Source of the DNA: JAKIWV01 sp963773945
GTDB taxonomy: Archaea > Thermoplasmatota > Thermoplasmata > Lutacidiplasmatales > UBA184
Assembly (NCBI GenBank): GCA_963773945.1
Contig: CAVZDD010000003.1
Coordinates: 682,001 to 746,000 of the forward strand
Reading direction: 5' to 3'
Length of the DNA: 64,000 nt
Part shown: positions 17,713-27,832 of the stretch, piece by piece
Layout of the letters: every line of letters starts with the position of its first letter
Position numbering within the stretch: the stretch's first letter is position 1
Translations under genes and position numbers: made by a program
The notes under the pieces: model-generated
Databases searched by the model: none
What the model was told of the DNA's origin: nothing
Seen by the model: only the letters and a program-made list of their open reading frames with translations

Positions 17713-18279
17713 CTACGTTTCGAGTCCGGCGCGGGCCCGGGTCAACAGCGGCGCGAGGGCAGACGGCGGAGCCTCCGCCGCCCATCGTCGGTCTAGCGCC
17801 TGGAGGATCTGTCGCGTCTGGTCTCGGTAGCTGTCGCGTTTCTCCGGACTCCAGCGAGCATTCGCCATGTCGTGGAGGTTGTCGAATCGGTCGCACAGTT
17901 TGATGAGGACCGCCTCCCACGAGATGCGTCCGACGGCCGCCACGAGCTCCGCGGTCTTTCGCTCGTCGGGCACGGTCGGCCCATGGAGGGCCGCTGGCAC
18001 GGTCAGTTCTTGGACCCACCGGGCCACCCGGTCCCCGAACCGCATTTCCAGCGCCTCCCGAGTGACCGTCGTATCCTCGATCACGTCGTGCAGGACCGCG
18101 GCACAGAGCAGGTCCGCGTCGGCTACGCCGAGGTCGCTCGAGAGCCGTCGCAGGACGGCCACCGGATGGACGATGTACGGCGTCCGCCCGTCCTTCCGGC
18201 TCTGACCACGGTGCGCTTCGGCTGCGAACCGAATCGCGTCGATGACGCGAGGTTCCGGCTCCCGGAGGTCGGCGGGCAT
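17713..18279 (-). CDS. HD-domain hydrolase, MESH1/SpoT-like
   Basis: This 188-residue protein shows the HD4/RelA-SpoT hydrolase pattern: HRGQSRKDGRTPYIVHPVAV, then AAVLHDVIEDTTVTREAL (the HD pair with ED) and LIKLCDRFDNLHDMANARW. In SpoT/MESH1 enzymes this domain binds Mn2+ and removes the 3'-pyrophosphate from (p)ppGpp; other members act on other nucleotides. No synthetase domain is attached. It starts about 33 bases after galU, last in an apparent Ugd-GalU-HD operon on the minus strand. A phosphohydrolase tied to a sugar-nucleotide operon is unusual; it could control or recycle nucleotides. The family call is firm, the role is inferred. Confidence 0.75.
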   Translation of the reverse strand: MPADLREPEPRVIDAIRFAAEAHRGQSRKDGRTPYIVHPVAVLRRLSSDLGVADADLLCAAVLHDVIEDTTVTREALEMRFGDRVARWVQELTVPAALHGPTVPDERKTAELVAAVGRISWEAVLIKLCDRFDNLHDMANARWSPEKRDSYRDQTRQILQALDRRWAAEAPPSALAPLLTRARAGLET

Positions 18280-18311
18280 TCCGTTGCCGAGCGGGACCGC
18301 GGAAAAAGGCG

Positions 18312-19198
18312 TTACGGTGACGGTCGGCCGGGCGCCGGCCCTGGCCGGTGGCGCGGAGGCTCTCTTGGAAGATCGCCGTCAACCGGTCCCGGTACGCCGG
18401 GTCGTTGAGGGCGAACCGGACGTTCGCCTCGAGCCAGAGCAGGGGCGTTCCGGTGTCGTACCGGCGCCCCTCGAAGATGAGCCCGTACACCCCCTCAGTG
18501 GCGATGAGTCGCACCAGGGCGTTGGTGAGCTGGACCTCCCCCTTGGCGTCCGGCGGGGTGCTCCGGATCGCTTCGAAGATCGTTGGGGTAAGATAGTACG
18601 CCCCGGTGAGCGCGGTATCGCCCGGCGCGTCGGCGATGCGGGGTTTCTCGACGAGCCGTTCGATGCGCAGGACGCGGGCATCGACCGACGTGCCGCCGGC
18701 GATACCATAGTTCCCGACCTTCTCCTTCGGGACCTTTTCGAGCGCCACCACGCTGGCGCGGCTTCCGAGCCGTTCGAACGTCGTCCGGAGTTGCGTGAGC
18801 AGCGGGGGGTCGCAGACGTGGATCGAGTCCCCGAGGAGGACCCCGAACGGCTCGTGGCCGACATGGTGCTCGGTGCAGGCGATCGCGTCCGCGAGGCCCC
18901 GCGGCGTCCGCTGACGCACAAAATGGAACGCGGCTTTCTCCATCGTCTCTTCGAGCTGCCGGAGCGAGTCCTGGGCGCCGGATCCTCCGAGGTCCGGGTT
19001 GTGGTCGAAATGATCCTCGACGGCCCGCTTGCCGCGACCGGTCACGATGGTGATGTCGTCGGCGCCCCCGGCGATGGCCTCTTCGACGACGTACTGGATG
19101 ACCGGTCGGTTGAGCACGGGGAGCATCTCCTTGGGCATGCTCTTGGTCGCGGGCAGGAACCGGGTCCCCAGGCCCGCGGCTGGAATGACGACCTTCAT
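18312..19198 (-). CDS. galU: UTP-glucose-1-phosphate uridylyltransferase
   Basis: The protein starts MKVVIPAAGLGTRFLPATKS, the nucleotide-binding loop of GalU. Conserved blocks are SMPKEMLPVLNRPVIQYVVEEA, GDSIHVCDP, LTGAYYLTPTIFEAI and DTGTPLLWLEANVRFAL. It makes UDP-glucose from UTP and glucose-1-phosphate. The frame runs on past 18312 into the HD gene, where it is out of phase with a clearly coding frame. A neighbouring frame has a TAA at 18312-18314, which gives the normal length (about 295 residues) if one base is missing in the GC-rich stretch near 18320-18350. The end is therefore estimated. The gene follows Ugd. Confidence 0.85.
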
Positions 19199-19299
19199 GC
19201 TCCGCGTCCTAGGAATGAATCTCGCGGCCCGACGTGGTCCTCCCGCACCAGGAGACGGTTCCACTCACTCGGTCCGGCCCCCGGAGGGTCGGCGGTTCG

Positions 19300-20670
19300 T
19301 CACTCATGGGCCACCCCCAGTCCCACCCACTCAAAATCTCCCCGGTGGCGTTCCGGCTCCGCGATCCCACGACGCAAATCGACCACCAGGGGGCGCCGCA
19401 TCAGCCGGGACCAGCGTGCGGGCCATTCCCGGTAGAGCGGCCACGCGGCCTGGATGACCGCCGCATCCGCCTTCCGCAGCGATTCCTCCACCGTCGAGCA
19501 GAACTCCAACGGACGACGTCCCACGCGAGGAATCTTTTCCCACGCGGACCGGAAGTTGTCGAGGGCGACCGGATCGTGGGCGCGCACCCGGGCGCCCGCT
19601 CGCAGGAGGTCCTGTGCGATGGGCACGGCGCGCGATTCCCGCACGTCGTCGGTGCCGGCCTTGAAGGCAAGTCCCAGGAGGGCGATCGATTTCCCCCGCA
19701 GGTCGCCGACTGCAGATCGGACGAGGGCCGCCGCGTGATGGGTCTGAGCTTGATTCGCCGGCACCAGTTCCCCGAGCAGCGGCACCGGGACTCCAAGCTC
19801 GCGGGCGCGATTCACGAGCGCCGAGACATCCTTCTCGAAGCAGCTTCCTCCGAAGCCGGGACCGGCCGACAAGAACTGGGACCCCACACGGGAATCCATT
19901 CCGACGCCTTCCATCACCCGGTCGATGTTCCCCCCCGTGCGCTCGACGAGCCGGGAGACCTCGTTAGCGAAGGTAACCTTGAGGGCGAGAAAGGCGTTGG
20001 AGGCGTACTTCACGAGTTCGGCTTCCGTGGGGGTTAGGCGCACCAAGGGCGCTGGGAACTTCCGGTAGACGGATCGGAAGAGGTGTTCGTCGCGCGCCTT
20101 GGAGACCCCGACGACGATCCGCTCGGGAGTAAGCGAGTCGCGTACCATGTTGCCTTCCGCCAAGAACTCGGGATTCGATGCCACCCCGAGGGTCGTCGCG
20201 TCGCGATGGGCGATGCGTTCCAGGAGCGGTCGGACCACCCCTTCGGTCGTGCCGGGAACCACGGTGCTCTTGATTACCACCAGCCGGTACTCGCGGTGTC
20301 CGCGCAGGGCGGCGCCGGCCTCGCGAACGCCCTGTCGAATCGCCCGGAGGTCGATGCCGCCCCCGGGGCCCCGGGGGGTGGGCAGGCAGAGAAAAATCAC
20401 GTCCGCCTCGTGGACGAGTTCGTCCCAGTCATCGACGAGCGCGAACCGACCAGACCGGGTCTCGCTTCGGAGCAGGGCCGGCAACCCGGACTCATAGATG
20501 GCCGTCTGACCGGCCCGGAGTCGGCGGCGCAGGTCGGGGCGAATGTCGTATCCGACGGTCCTCACCTTTCGGTGGGCAAAGGCCAACCCCGTGGCCAGAC
20601 CCATGTAGCCCAACCCCGCCACGCCGACGACCGGTCCCGATCGGCTTCGACGGCGGCCCCCGCGCACCAT
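19300..20670 (-). CDS. ugd: UDP-glucose 6-dehydrogenase (UDP-glucose/GDP-mannose dehydrogenase family)
   Basis: ATG 20670 gives a 456-residue protein with the NAD-binding GVAGLGYMGLATGLAFA at the N-terminus, VVIKSTVVPGTTEGV, NPEFLAEGNMV, and the catalytic loop GPGFGGSCFEKDVSAL, whose Cys forms the thiohemiacetal. LGLAFKAGTDDVRESRAV closes the C-terminal UDP-binding domain. It oxidises UDP-glucose twice to UDP-glucuronate. A longer frame continues upstream to 20934, but those 88 residues are Arg/Pro-rich and look non-coding. GDP-mannose dehydrogenase cannot be excluded by eye, yet the adjoining galU supports UDP-glucose. First gene of the operon with galU and the HD gene. Confidence 0.88.
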   Translation of the reverse strand: MVRGGRRRSRSGPVVGVAGLGYMGLATGLAFAHRKVRTVGYDIRPDLRRRLRAGQTAIYESGLPALLRSETRSGRFALVDDWDELVHEADVIFLCLPTPRGPGGGIDLRAIRQGVREAGAALRGHREYRLVVIKSTVVPGTTEGVVRPLLERIAHRDATTLGVASNPEFLAEGNMVRDSLTPERIVVGVSKARDEHLFRSVYRKFPAPLVRLTPTEAELVKYASNAFLALKVTFANEVSRLVERTGGNIDRVMEGVGMDSRVGSQFLSAGPGFGGSCFEKDVSALVNRARELGVPVPLLGELVPANQAQTHHAAALVRSAVGDLRGKSIALLGLAFKAGTDDVRESRAVPIAQDLLRAGARVRAHDPVALDNFRSAWEKIPRVGRRPLEFCSTVEESLRKADAAVIQAAWPLYREWPARWSRLMRRPLVVDLRRGIAEPERHRGDFEWVGLGVAHE

Positions 20671-21017
20671 TCGTGGGCGGAACTCGGGCCTCGATATGTC
20701 ACTGCCGCCCCGGACCGGGAGGACTCGGACCGACGGGGTCGCGGGCCGCTTTCTATCCGTCGGGGGCTTGTCCACGGTCGGTGACCTGGTCGTTCGCTCC
20801 GGAGATAACGGGCGGAGCCGGCACCCTTTTAGCCCTCGGTCTTCCCTAATGGTGCGTCGGAGAGGCCGGGGAGGGAGCCAAACCCTGAGCGCCCTGGGTC
20901 TCGGGACGCCAGAGGGATGAGCAACGTGTCGCAATCTCCGACCGTGTTCGAAACGCTCGACCGGCGTTCGTGCGGTGTTCGCGGTAGCGCGGCGGCGAGA
21001 TCCCCGACCACGGGTGA
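20671..21017. other. Divergent promoter region between ugd and sulfotransferase 2
   Basis: No gene recognised. An AT-rich CTAAAAGG on the minus strand (about 20828-20835) is the only plausible TATA-like element toward ugd; it would give a long leader. The right part carries no clear TATA box toward the sulfotransferase. Confidence 0.4.
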
Positions 21018-21992
21018 ATGATGGACACGGACCCTCCCCGCCGGATCACCCTGGTCCAGGTGCTGAGCAGCCCGCACTCCGGGTCGACGATCCTCGGGGT
21101 GATCCTGGGCTCCTCCTCCGAAATCTTCTATGGCGGCGAGATGGACCGGGTCCCGGTGCCGGTCTGGCAAACCGGTCTGACCTGCTCGTGCGGCGCGCCG
21201 ACCGCCGACTGCCCCTTCTGGGGGACCGTCCGCGCGCGCTTCCAGAGCTCGCACGACACCGCCCGACTCGTGCAGGGCCAGCGGAGATTCGAACCGTGGT
21301 ACGCCCTCCGGCGTACCCTGGTGGCCGCCCTGTTCCGCCGTCCGATGCTCCGGTCGCACGCACGCGAGACGGCGGCCCTCATCCGCCTCATCGCGGAGAC
21401 GGCGGGGAAACCGCTGGTCATCGATTCGAGCAAATTCGCCGGCCGGGCCCTGGTCTACGCCGTCGCCCGGTCCGACACCTTCGACGTGCGCTACCTCCAT
21501 GTAGTGCGGGACGGCCGGGCCGTGATCGCCTCCCGAAAAGCCCGGTGGTCCGCCAAGGGGACCGACACGGAATCGGCGCAGTTTGCGAGCTGGTCCGCGG
21601 TCCGCTGGGTAATCGCCAATCTCACCTTCTCGGCCCTCTTCTCCTGGCGACGGGACCGGTACCTTCGGCTCCGCCACGAGGACTTCGTCCGCGACCCGGA
21701 GGGAACGCTCTTCCGGCTCGAGCGATTTCTGGGCGTGTCGCTCGCGATCCCTCTAGCGACCCTTCGCGAGGGCGCCGTGTTCCCGGTGGTGCATGTGCCG
21801 ACGGGGAACCGGCTGCGACTCGCCGGCGAGGTCCGGTTCCGCCGGGGAAGCTCGGGCGGGTCGGCGGCCGTTCCGGGCGTGCAACGCCGGGCCTTCTGGC
21901 GGGTCGCCGGCGGCCTCGCCCGGCTCTACGGGTATGAGAAGGAGCCCCCCCCGGCCGAGCGGCCGGCGCCGACGGCTCCCCCGGCGGAGTAG
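21018..21992 (+). CDS. Sulfotransferase family protein (PAPS-dependent), copy 2
   Basis: This 324-residue protein starts MMDTDPPRRITLVQVLSSPHSGSTILG. The PSB loop is VLSSPHSGSTIL, and the 3'-phosphate motif is RYLHVVRDGRAVIASRK. Then comes RLRHEDFVRDPEGTLFRLERFLG, the typical sulfotransferase C-terminal block. A Cys-rich LTCSCGAPTADCPFW segment between the PSB loop and helix 2 is shared with copies 1 and 3. It would sulfate a sugar or lipid acceptor using PAPS from Sat/CysC. It is transcribed divergently from ugd and convergently with the flippase. The C-terminus is Pro-rich. The family call is firm, the acceptor is unknown. Confidence 0.82.
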   Translation: MMDTDPPRRITLVQVLSSPHSGSTILGVILGSSSEIFYGGEMDRVPVPVWQTGLTCSCGAPTADCPFWGTVRARFQSSHDTARLVQGQRRFEPWYALRRTLVAALFRRPMLRSHARETAALIRLIAETAGKPLVIDSSKFAGRALVYAVARSDTFDVRYLHVVRDGRAVIASRKARWSAKGTDTESAQFASWSAVRWVIANLTFSALFSWRRDRYLRLRHEDFVRDPEGTLFRLERFLGVSLAIPLATLREGAVFPVVHVPTGNRLRLAGEVRFRRGSSGGSAAVPGVQRRAFWRVAGGLARLYGYEKEPPPAERPAPTAPPAE

Positions 21993-22039
21993 CGCCTCTT
22001 CCTCCCGGTGATCGCTACGGAGTAGCGGCTGCGCGCCGC

Positions 22040-23683
22040 TCACGTCGGACCGGCGGGGCGGGTGTCCAGGAAGGGATCCACCGCCACGTGCTTTTCGAGA
22101 AGACGCCGGAGCCGGGGCAGGGGGGTTCGAAGGACCCGTTCGGCCGCCACGATCGTGGCGAGGTCGCCCGGCAGCATGCAGTTGGTGGCGACCAACGACA
22201 GGATGTAGAGCCCCGAGCCGAAGAAGAAGAGCGGCACGACCACCCAATGCGGCAGCGGAAGCCGCTCGGCGACGACCATCACCGGAATGCCGAAGGCCAT
22301 CGTGACGGCCACCGGCAGCAGCAGCACGCGCCGGAACGGCGTGATACCGTGCGCCCGGTTCAACGCGGCGAGGCCGAGGCCGGGGTACATCGCCCGGGCG
22401 ATCGCCCAGGCCGCCGTGGCGCCGAGCACTCCGAAGGTGGGGATCAGTGCGAAGCTCAGCACCAGGTTCGTGGCCGCCGCGGTGGACGAGGTCCAGAGCT
22501 GGGTCCGGGCCAGGCCGAGCCCTCCGAGGCAGGCGTTGACGGGACCGACGACGTTGGACAGGAAAGCGGCGATCGCCAGGAACTGAAGGGAGAGCGCCGC
22601 CGGCTCGTACTTCGGGCCGAAGAGCGCGTCGATCGTCAGCGTCGGAGCGAAGACGAACATGAGGAACAGGGGGAACGTCAGGACCAGGATCCACCGCGTG
22701 GCAGTGATGTACGTGGAGCGCAGCGCCGCGTGGGCGTTCAACCGGGCGAGCCGGGCGGTCATCGGGAGGTAGATGTACGTGAGCGATTGCGCGGCCAGGA
22801 GGATGACCCGCGTCATGGTCATCGAGGTCGAGTAGTAGCCGACGAGCAGGGCCGAGTGGTAGACCCCGAGGATGATCGTGTCGGCGTAGCCGGTCACGAA
22901 GCCGAGGGAGGAGACGCCCCACATCGAGACGGTCAGCACCCAGAGCAACGGTTTCGGCCGGGGGGGTCCCTTCGCCGTACGAGGTACGATCTTGGGCAGG
23001 TAGTGGGCCGTGTAAATCACGATGCCCACGAACGCGACGACGTCGGCGATCACGTAGGCGACGATCACCCCCGTGAGGCCCCAGTGAACGTAGAGCAGCA
23101 GGTAGACGAAGACGACGAACAATAACGGGTTGATGAATTGGTTGAAGAGCGCATTCGGCACGACGTTGTGGAAGCCCTGGAAGATCGATGCGAAGATCGG
23201 GGTGATCGCGCCCATCCCGACGCTGACCGCGAGCAGCTGGAACACGTAGATCAGCGCCGGGTTGTGGAACAGTTGGGCGAGCTGAGTGGCCCAGACGAAG
23301 ACCGCCACCGAACCCGCGGTCGAACTCGCGGAGGCGACCGCGATCGACCACCGAATGAGCGTCCTGCGCTCCCCCGCGCCGTGTTCCCACGCGAGCATGC
23401 GGGCCAGGGCCTGGTTGAGCCCCAGCAGGATCATGATCGAAAGCAGGGTGGTGAACGAAACGCCGAGGTTGAACTCCCCAAAGGCCGCCACCGGCAGCGA
23501 CCTCGCGGCGACTACCCGCCCTAAGAACCCGAGACCCAGGAAGACCGCGGTGCTCAGCACGAGGATGGTCGTGCCCTTCGAAACGGAGTTGAGCGAGTCC
23601 TGTAGAAGGTCGGCGGAACTCAGGACCGGCTCTGGAGCGCCCGCCCCGGTCTGCTCTGGGGTCGCGGGCGGAAGTCCGATCAT
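22040..23683 (-). CDS. Wzx-type polysaccharide flippase (MOP superfamily)
   Basis: The 547-residue protein has 12 or more hydrophobic segments, starting about residue 30 (KGTTILVLSTAVFLGLGFL then GRVVAARSLPVAAFGEFNLG). The pattern of a glycan exporter is clear: N-terminal GxxxRxxxARxLxVxxFG, an internal FNQFINPLLFVVFVYLLLY, and loop residues GYADTIILGVYHSALLVGYYS. Members flip lipid-linked oligosaccharides or capsule units across the membrane. ATG 23683 is chosen over the upstream frame to 23764 because the extra residues are non-conserved and Pro/Arg-rich. It lies downstream of a secreted phosphoesterase and opposite sulfotransferase 2. Confidence 0.82.
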   Translation of the reverse strand: MIGLPPATPEQTGAGAPEPVLSSADLLQDSLNSVSKGTTILVLSTAVFLGLGFLGRVVAARSLPVAAFGEFNLGVSFTTLLSIMILLGLNQALARMLAWEHGAGERRTLIRWSIAVASASSTAGSVAVFVWATQLAQLFHNPALIYVFQLLAVSVGMGAITPIFASIFQGFHNVVPNALFNQFINPLLFVVFVYLLLYVHWGLTGVIVAYVIADVVAFVGIVIYTAHYLPKIVPRTAKGPPRPKPLLWVLTVSMWGVSSLGFVTGYADTIILGVYHSALLVGYYSTSMTMTRVILLAAQSLTYIYLPMTARLARLNAHAALRSTYITATRWILVLTFPLFLMFVFAPTLTIDALFGPKYEPAALSLQFLAIAAFLSNVVGPVNACLGGLGLARTQLWTSSTAAATNLVLSFALIPTFGVLGATAAWAIARAMYPGLGLAALNRAHGITPFRRVLLLPVAVTMAFGIPVMVVAERLPLPHWVVVPLFFFGSGLYILSLVATNCMLPGDLATIVAAERVLRTPLPRLRRLLEKHVAVDPFLDTRPAGPT

Positions 23684-24085
23684 CGGAGGTCGACCACTCC
23701 AGTAGGAGCCCGAGGCACTAGGGCCGACGGGCGCCGGGCGTCGTTCCCATCCAGCGACCGGCATGAACCGAACCGGGTCGGGAAGTCCGGGGAATCCCCC
23801 CGGCTAACGCGCTTGGGCCCGGGGGCCCCTCCGCCGTTCTGGGGACCCCCTCTGGCCTTCACGCGCCGAGTTATACGAGCAGTTAGGTGGAAAACCCTTG
23901 TGGGTGGATACGCTCTCCGGCGGGCCCTCGAGAGAGCGCGGTAGTCGGTCCAGCGCTCGCCTCTATGACCGGGGGTTGACAAAGTACTTCCGGCATGGAT
24001 TCGCTCGGTGTTCCGACGCTGATCGGTTACCAGCCGCCTGGTCGAACCGGGTCCTGGCGCTTTCGCGTTGGTACGAAGGTTCCGT
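23684..24085. other. Intergenic region upstream of the flippase
   Basis: No gene recognised. A minus-strand CGTATAACTC (about 23868-23877) could be the TATA box of the flippase gene, with a long leader. Right of it is the end of the phosphoesterase gene. Confidence 0.4.
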
Positions 24086-25387
24086 CTAGGTGGGGAAGTC
24101 AAACAGCGAGGTGAAGGCCGGGAAGAGTCCCGGGGTGCCGTCGAGCCCACCGTCGCTTCCCACGCCCAGGAGCCATTCGATCGTCGAGGCGACGTTCATG
24201 TCGCTCGCGTCCCCCACGAACGTCGTGCCGACCGAGTACGGGCTCACAACGGAAATGTACGTCAAGCCGCCGCAGGTGGTCTGGTTCACGCCCCAGTGGT
24301 TGTAACAGTACGGCGTGAAGATGTTGTCGACGGTGTACCCCGCGTCGGACGTACCGGCGCCCTCGTCGTACACGATGATGAAGGCCGTGTGATTGATCAG
24401 GGCTCGTTCCTGCGGCGTGTCGAAGTTCAGTCCGCTCGCATTCATCGTATGGTTGAGCATAGGTGCGAGGAATCCCTTCAGCCAATCATCGCACAGGACG
24501 CGTTCTTGGGCGTTGGTGAGGCCCGGGGGAGGTGTGTGGCAATCGTCGTACTCATTCGGAATATAGAACGAGAACGAAGGAAGGTTCCCGCTCGCGACGC
24601 TCACGTTGAAGGAGTTGCTGTTCACGACGTTGGCCTGGCACCGCGACGTGTTGTCGCGGATGTCCTTGTAGCTCAGAAAGGGATTGTGATCGGCGCCGAC
24701 GTAAAGACCATTCGACGTTCGCTTCAGATCACACGACGTTGGCATGGATTCGAAGTAGCCGTGCCAGGTCAGACTCGCCGCCTGCAGGGAGTCGGGGATG
24801 TTCGCGACGTTCTCCACCCCTACCGAGCCGCACTCGGAGGTTCGGCCGCTCGTGAACGCGAAGTAGTTCGGCGGAGATTGATGACAGAGCGCATAGTAGT
24901 CGGGAACGCTACCGTAGTGTCCTTCCAGGTAGCGCTGATAGGGGCTCTTGGACAGAATCGCCGGCCGAGCCCCATTCTCCATGACGATCACCACCACGTG
25001 AGTGATCGGAATCGCGGTGAATTCGGTGGAAACCGTCTGAGCGGAGCCCTCCATCGTGACCTTCCCCGTGGCGGGAAAGGCGTAGTAGCCGACCGCGACG
25101 ATGCTGTAGGAGTACGTTCCGTTCTCTTCCGGGAACACGATGTTAGACGTCGTGGAGGATTCATTGACGCCCGCTAGCGTCACGGACCACACTCGGGACG
25201 AGCTGAGGCCGGTTTCCTCGAAGGTAATGTCGTACGCCGGAGCGAGCTTCGACACCGGTGGCGAAACCGCCCCCGAACCGGGGGAGAACCCCACGCCCGC
25301 GACGGGCCCGACGAGGCCGCTGCTCGAAGAAATCGACATCACCGCGACGATCAGCACCGTCAGGATTGCCACAGTTGCGACTTTCAT
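24086..25387 (-). CDS. Secreted phosphoesterase (acid phosphatase/phospholipase C-like) with one beta-domain
   Basis: The product (433 aa) has a signal peptide (MKVATVAILTVLIVAVMSIS). Residues 50-120 hold one 'ITFEETGL...VWSVTL' beta-domain. From residue 125 follows a phosphoesterase-type core: HVVVIVMENGARPAI (N-terminal metal site), then CHQSPPNYFAFTSG with the probable catalytic Thr/Ser. It continues FYIPNEYDDCH and FIIVYDEGAGTSD, which carry the Asp/Glu metal ligands. PF04185-type enzymes hydrolyse phosphate esters or phospholipids outside the cell. The related protein at 34574 has the same core fused to kelch repeats. GTGAG lies just before the ATG. Substrate unknown. Confidence 0.72.
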   Translation of the reverse strand: MKVATVAILTVLIVAVMSISSSSGLVGPVAGVGFSPGSGAVSPPVSKLAPAYDITFEETGLSSSRVWSVTLAGVNESSTTSNIVFPEENGTYSYSIVAVGYYAFPATGKVTMEGSAQTVSTEFTAIPITHVVVIVMENGARPAILSKSPYQRYLEGHYGSVPDYYALCHQSPPNYFAFTSGRTSECGSVGVENVANIPDSLQAASLTWHGYFESMPTSCDLKRTSNGLYVGADHNPFLSYKDIRDNTSRCQANVVNSNSFNVSVASGNLPSFSFYIPNEYDDCHTPPPGLTNAQERVLCDDWLKGFLAPMLNHTMNASGLNFDTPQERALINHTAFIIVYDEGAGTSDAGYTVDNIFTPYCYNHWGVNQTTCGGLTYISVVSPYSVGTTFVGDASDMNVASTIEWLLGVGSDGGLDGTPGLFPAFTSLFDFPT

Positions 25388-25975
25388 CGCGTTCTCACTG
25401 TGGACCCCCCGGGGAGCGCATCGGAGGGCTGGCTCGGGCAGCCATGGGTGCTGCGATGGGAACGGGACCGAGCCGCGCCCGGGCTGCTGGGGAGCTGTGC
25501 AACCCGATCGACTCCTCCGTTATCGAGTAATGCCATGAGACCTGACGTCAATGCAACCTCTCTGGATGGGGATGCGGGCTAGTGGTGCCCCCTCTTTGAC
25601 TCTTTGGACTAGGACCCGACCTATCCACAGACCCCGTTCGGCCATGGAACTTGACTCCACTGACGTCCGGTGTGAATCTAAGCTGACAGTTGTCTGACAC
25701 GAGGGTTGGCTCCCGACCGGTTCCGTTCACCTGCCCCAAAGGCCCTCGCAACTCGAGAACCCCCCTTCGACTCGACTGTTATTTTGAGTCCAAAGAGCGG
25801 TGCGAGATTCCGATTCCTCCGGCGAGAAATTCCGTCGAACTCCCGGCAAAAATCGACCACCTCGCCCGGATTCGAATTCTGTACCGCGTGCATTTCCTCG
25901 TTGGACATAGACGTATGTAGCACCCCGGAGGCCTTTGGCTGATAGTACTCCTCTGGGGGAACGGACGGGACTTGG
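25388..25975. other. Gene-free divergent region between phosphoesterase and GH paralogue 3
   Basis: 588 bases with no recognisable gene on either strand. It probably contains promoters for both flanking genes. GC content drops in parts (about 25780-25900), where open frames encode nothing familiar. Confidence 0.45.
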
Positions 25976-27603
25976 ATGAGCGGTCGTCTTTGGAAGGCAG
26001 CGGCGTTGGTCTTGGGCCTCATTGCAGTGCTCCTCCTGACCTCGTTCAGCCTCGCCGCCACGTCCGCGGCGACGCCGGGGGGTGCCTCCGGACTCTCCTC
26101 CTTTACCAGCTCGACTTCCGCCACCGTAGTCGACGGGGCGTTTTCTACGGCGAAGGCGATCCCCTCGTCGTTCTGGGGCGTCAATGTGGAACCCGACCAG
26201 GCGTTCACCAGCGCGGACGCCGCCGCAGTAGCGGCGACTCCCGCGACATATATCCGGTTCCCCGGAGGCGTCCTTGGCGAGGAGCTCAACTACAGCTCCG
26301 GCGTCTACACGTCCTCCGACGGTACGCAGAAAAAGTTGACGACCTCCACAGCGGAGTTCGTGACGGAGTGCAAGTCGATCGGCTGCCACGCGATCATGCA
26401 ACTGCCGGTGGAGATCGACAGTCCTTCCACGGCTGCCTACTACGCGAAGTACGTCGTCAACACCCTCGGCTATCAACCCGCCTACTGGGAGCTCGGCAAT
26501 TCTCCCCCGGCTGGATCCACTTCGGGGTCCCGTGGTCGGAATGGAAGAGCAAGACCACCCCCACTGAAACCCCGGCCGAGTTCGCCACCCTCATCCATAC
26601 CTACATCGCCGCGATCCTCAAGGTGGACCCAGCCGGAAAGTTCCTCGCCCTTGGGGCCGGAATGGGCACGGCGGACTACGCCAAGGCCTGGATCGAACCG
26701 CTCGTCAGCGCGGACGGCTCCGAGCTCGCAGGCATCTCCGTCCACTCGTACATCCTGGCCACCACGCCGACCCACCCCACCGCCGCCGAATTCTTCGCGA
26801 ATCTGGGGGGAGCCTACTCCATCCCCGACCAGGTGCTGGCGGATCGGTCGTACATCAAAGCCGCCTGCTCCACCTGCACCACGGGCGTGTTCGTTTCAGA
26901 GATCAACGCCGCCGAGGCGGGCTCCACCTTTGTTCCACTCATGGCCGGCTTTCCGGGGACCCTGTACCTCGCGGCCGAAATCACTCAAGGTCTGTCGCTC
27001 CAGGTGCCCAACATGGACTGGTTCTGCTACCACTGCGACTTCCTGGGAGCCTGGTCCATCCATACCTTGGTCTTCCAACCGCAGTACTACTTGTTCAGCG
27101 ACCTCGCGACCCAGTTCAAGACCGAAACGCTCCCGACGACCGTGACCGGTCCGTCGACATTCTACGGCATCGCGACGTACAACAGCGGCGGCCTCTCGCT
27201 GATGATGGTGAACGTGGGCTCCTCCACCGTATCCGCCAACATCGCCCAGACCGGATTCATCCTGGATCGGGCGGGCGTGACGGAGTACTCGTGGGCGAGC
27301 GCGGCGAAGTCCCCGAGCAAGTCGTCCGTCACCCTCTCGAGCACCGTGTCGGTCCCCTCAATGTCGATCATCCTCCTGACCGTCGGCTCCGCCGGGGCCA
27401 AATCCCCGGGCGGCCCGTCGGCCACGTCGGGCTTGACCGTCGTCCCCGGAACCTCGGGGCCGGCCAGTGGAATGCTCCTCACTGGGTCCGCTTCGAAACC
27501 GAATCTGGCAGGGGGAGCAGCCTGGGGCCGGATGGCCTCGGCTCTGCCGGTCGCTCGGGGGCAGCCCGTGCCCAGCATCTTGACGATGTCTCGCCCTAGC
27601 TGA
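25976..27603 (+). CDS. GH79-like secreted glycoside hydrolase homologue with GNSP (GH paralogue 3; frameshifted)
   Basis: ATG 25976 opens MSGRLWKAAALVLGLIAVLL, a signal peptide, then barrel motifs FWGVNVEPDQAFTS, YIRFPGGVLGEELNY and YWELGNS. At a run of five C (26504-26508) the frame breaks; one added base joins it to GWIHFGVPWSEW, GISVHSYI, VFVSEINAAE (nucleophile Glu kept) and a C-terminal beta domain ending at 27603. The total is then 543 codons. At the acid/base site the sequence is Asn-Ser-Pro (Ser176): Glu is replaced by Ser, so ordinary retaining hydrolysis is unlikely. No C-terminal membrane segment is seen, so it may be released. This may be a lectin-like pseudo-enzyme. Confidence 0.7.
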
Positions 27604-27832
27604 AATAGCTCGTAGGAACCCGAGTTCCTCTGACAGTCGCCATTCTCCGCGAGGTTCGGCCGGGGAAGGTGGAGGTAGAACCGCGCGGTGCCGCGGCCCC
27701 GTCGTCTGGCCTGGCAAGTTCTGGCATAGGACCGTGCGTCGGAAATTCCCGCGGCTCGTGGGCCCGGCACAGTCCGGAGCGTCCATCGGGTTCGGGATTT
27801 ACGTAGCGCCCCGGTCGATGGGACCTTTCCGT

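Noticed and set aside
17591..18311. C-terminal extension of galU
   Set aside because: It overlaps the clearly coding HD gene on the same strand and gives a protein about twice the normal GalU length.
20671..20934. N-terminal extension of ugd
   Set aside because: The 88 extra residues are Arg/Pro-rich and precede the normal Rossmann start at ATG 20670.
21270..21310. tRNA-like T-loop (GGTTCGAATC on the minus strand)
   Set aside because: The flanking bases do not form a T-stem or acceptor stem and the bases are within the sulfotransferase 2 coding frame.
22088..23125. Long open frame opposite the flippase
   Set aside because: It is Arg/Asp/Glu-biased and mirrors the GC-rich codons of the membrane protein; no family resemblance.
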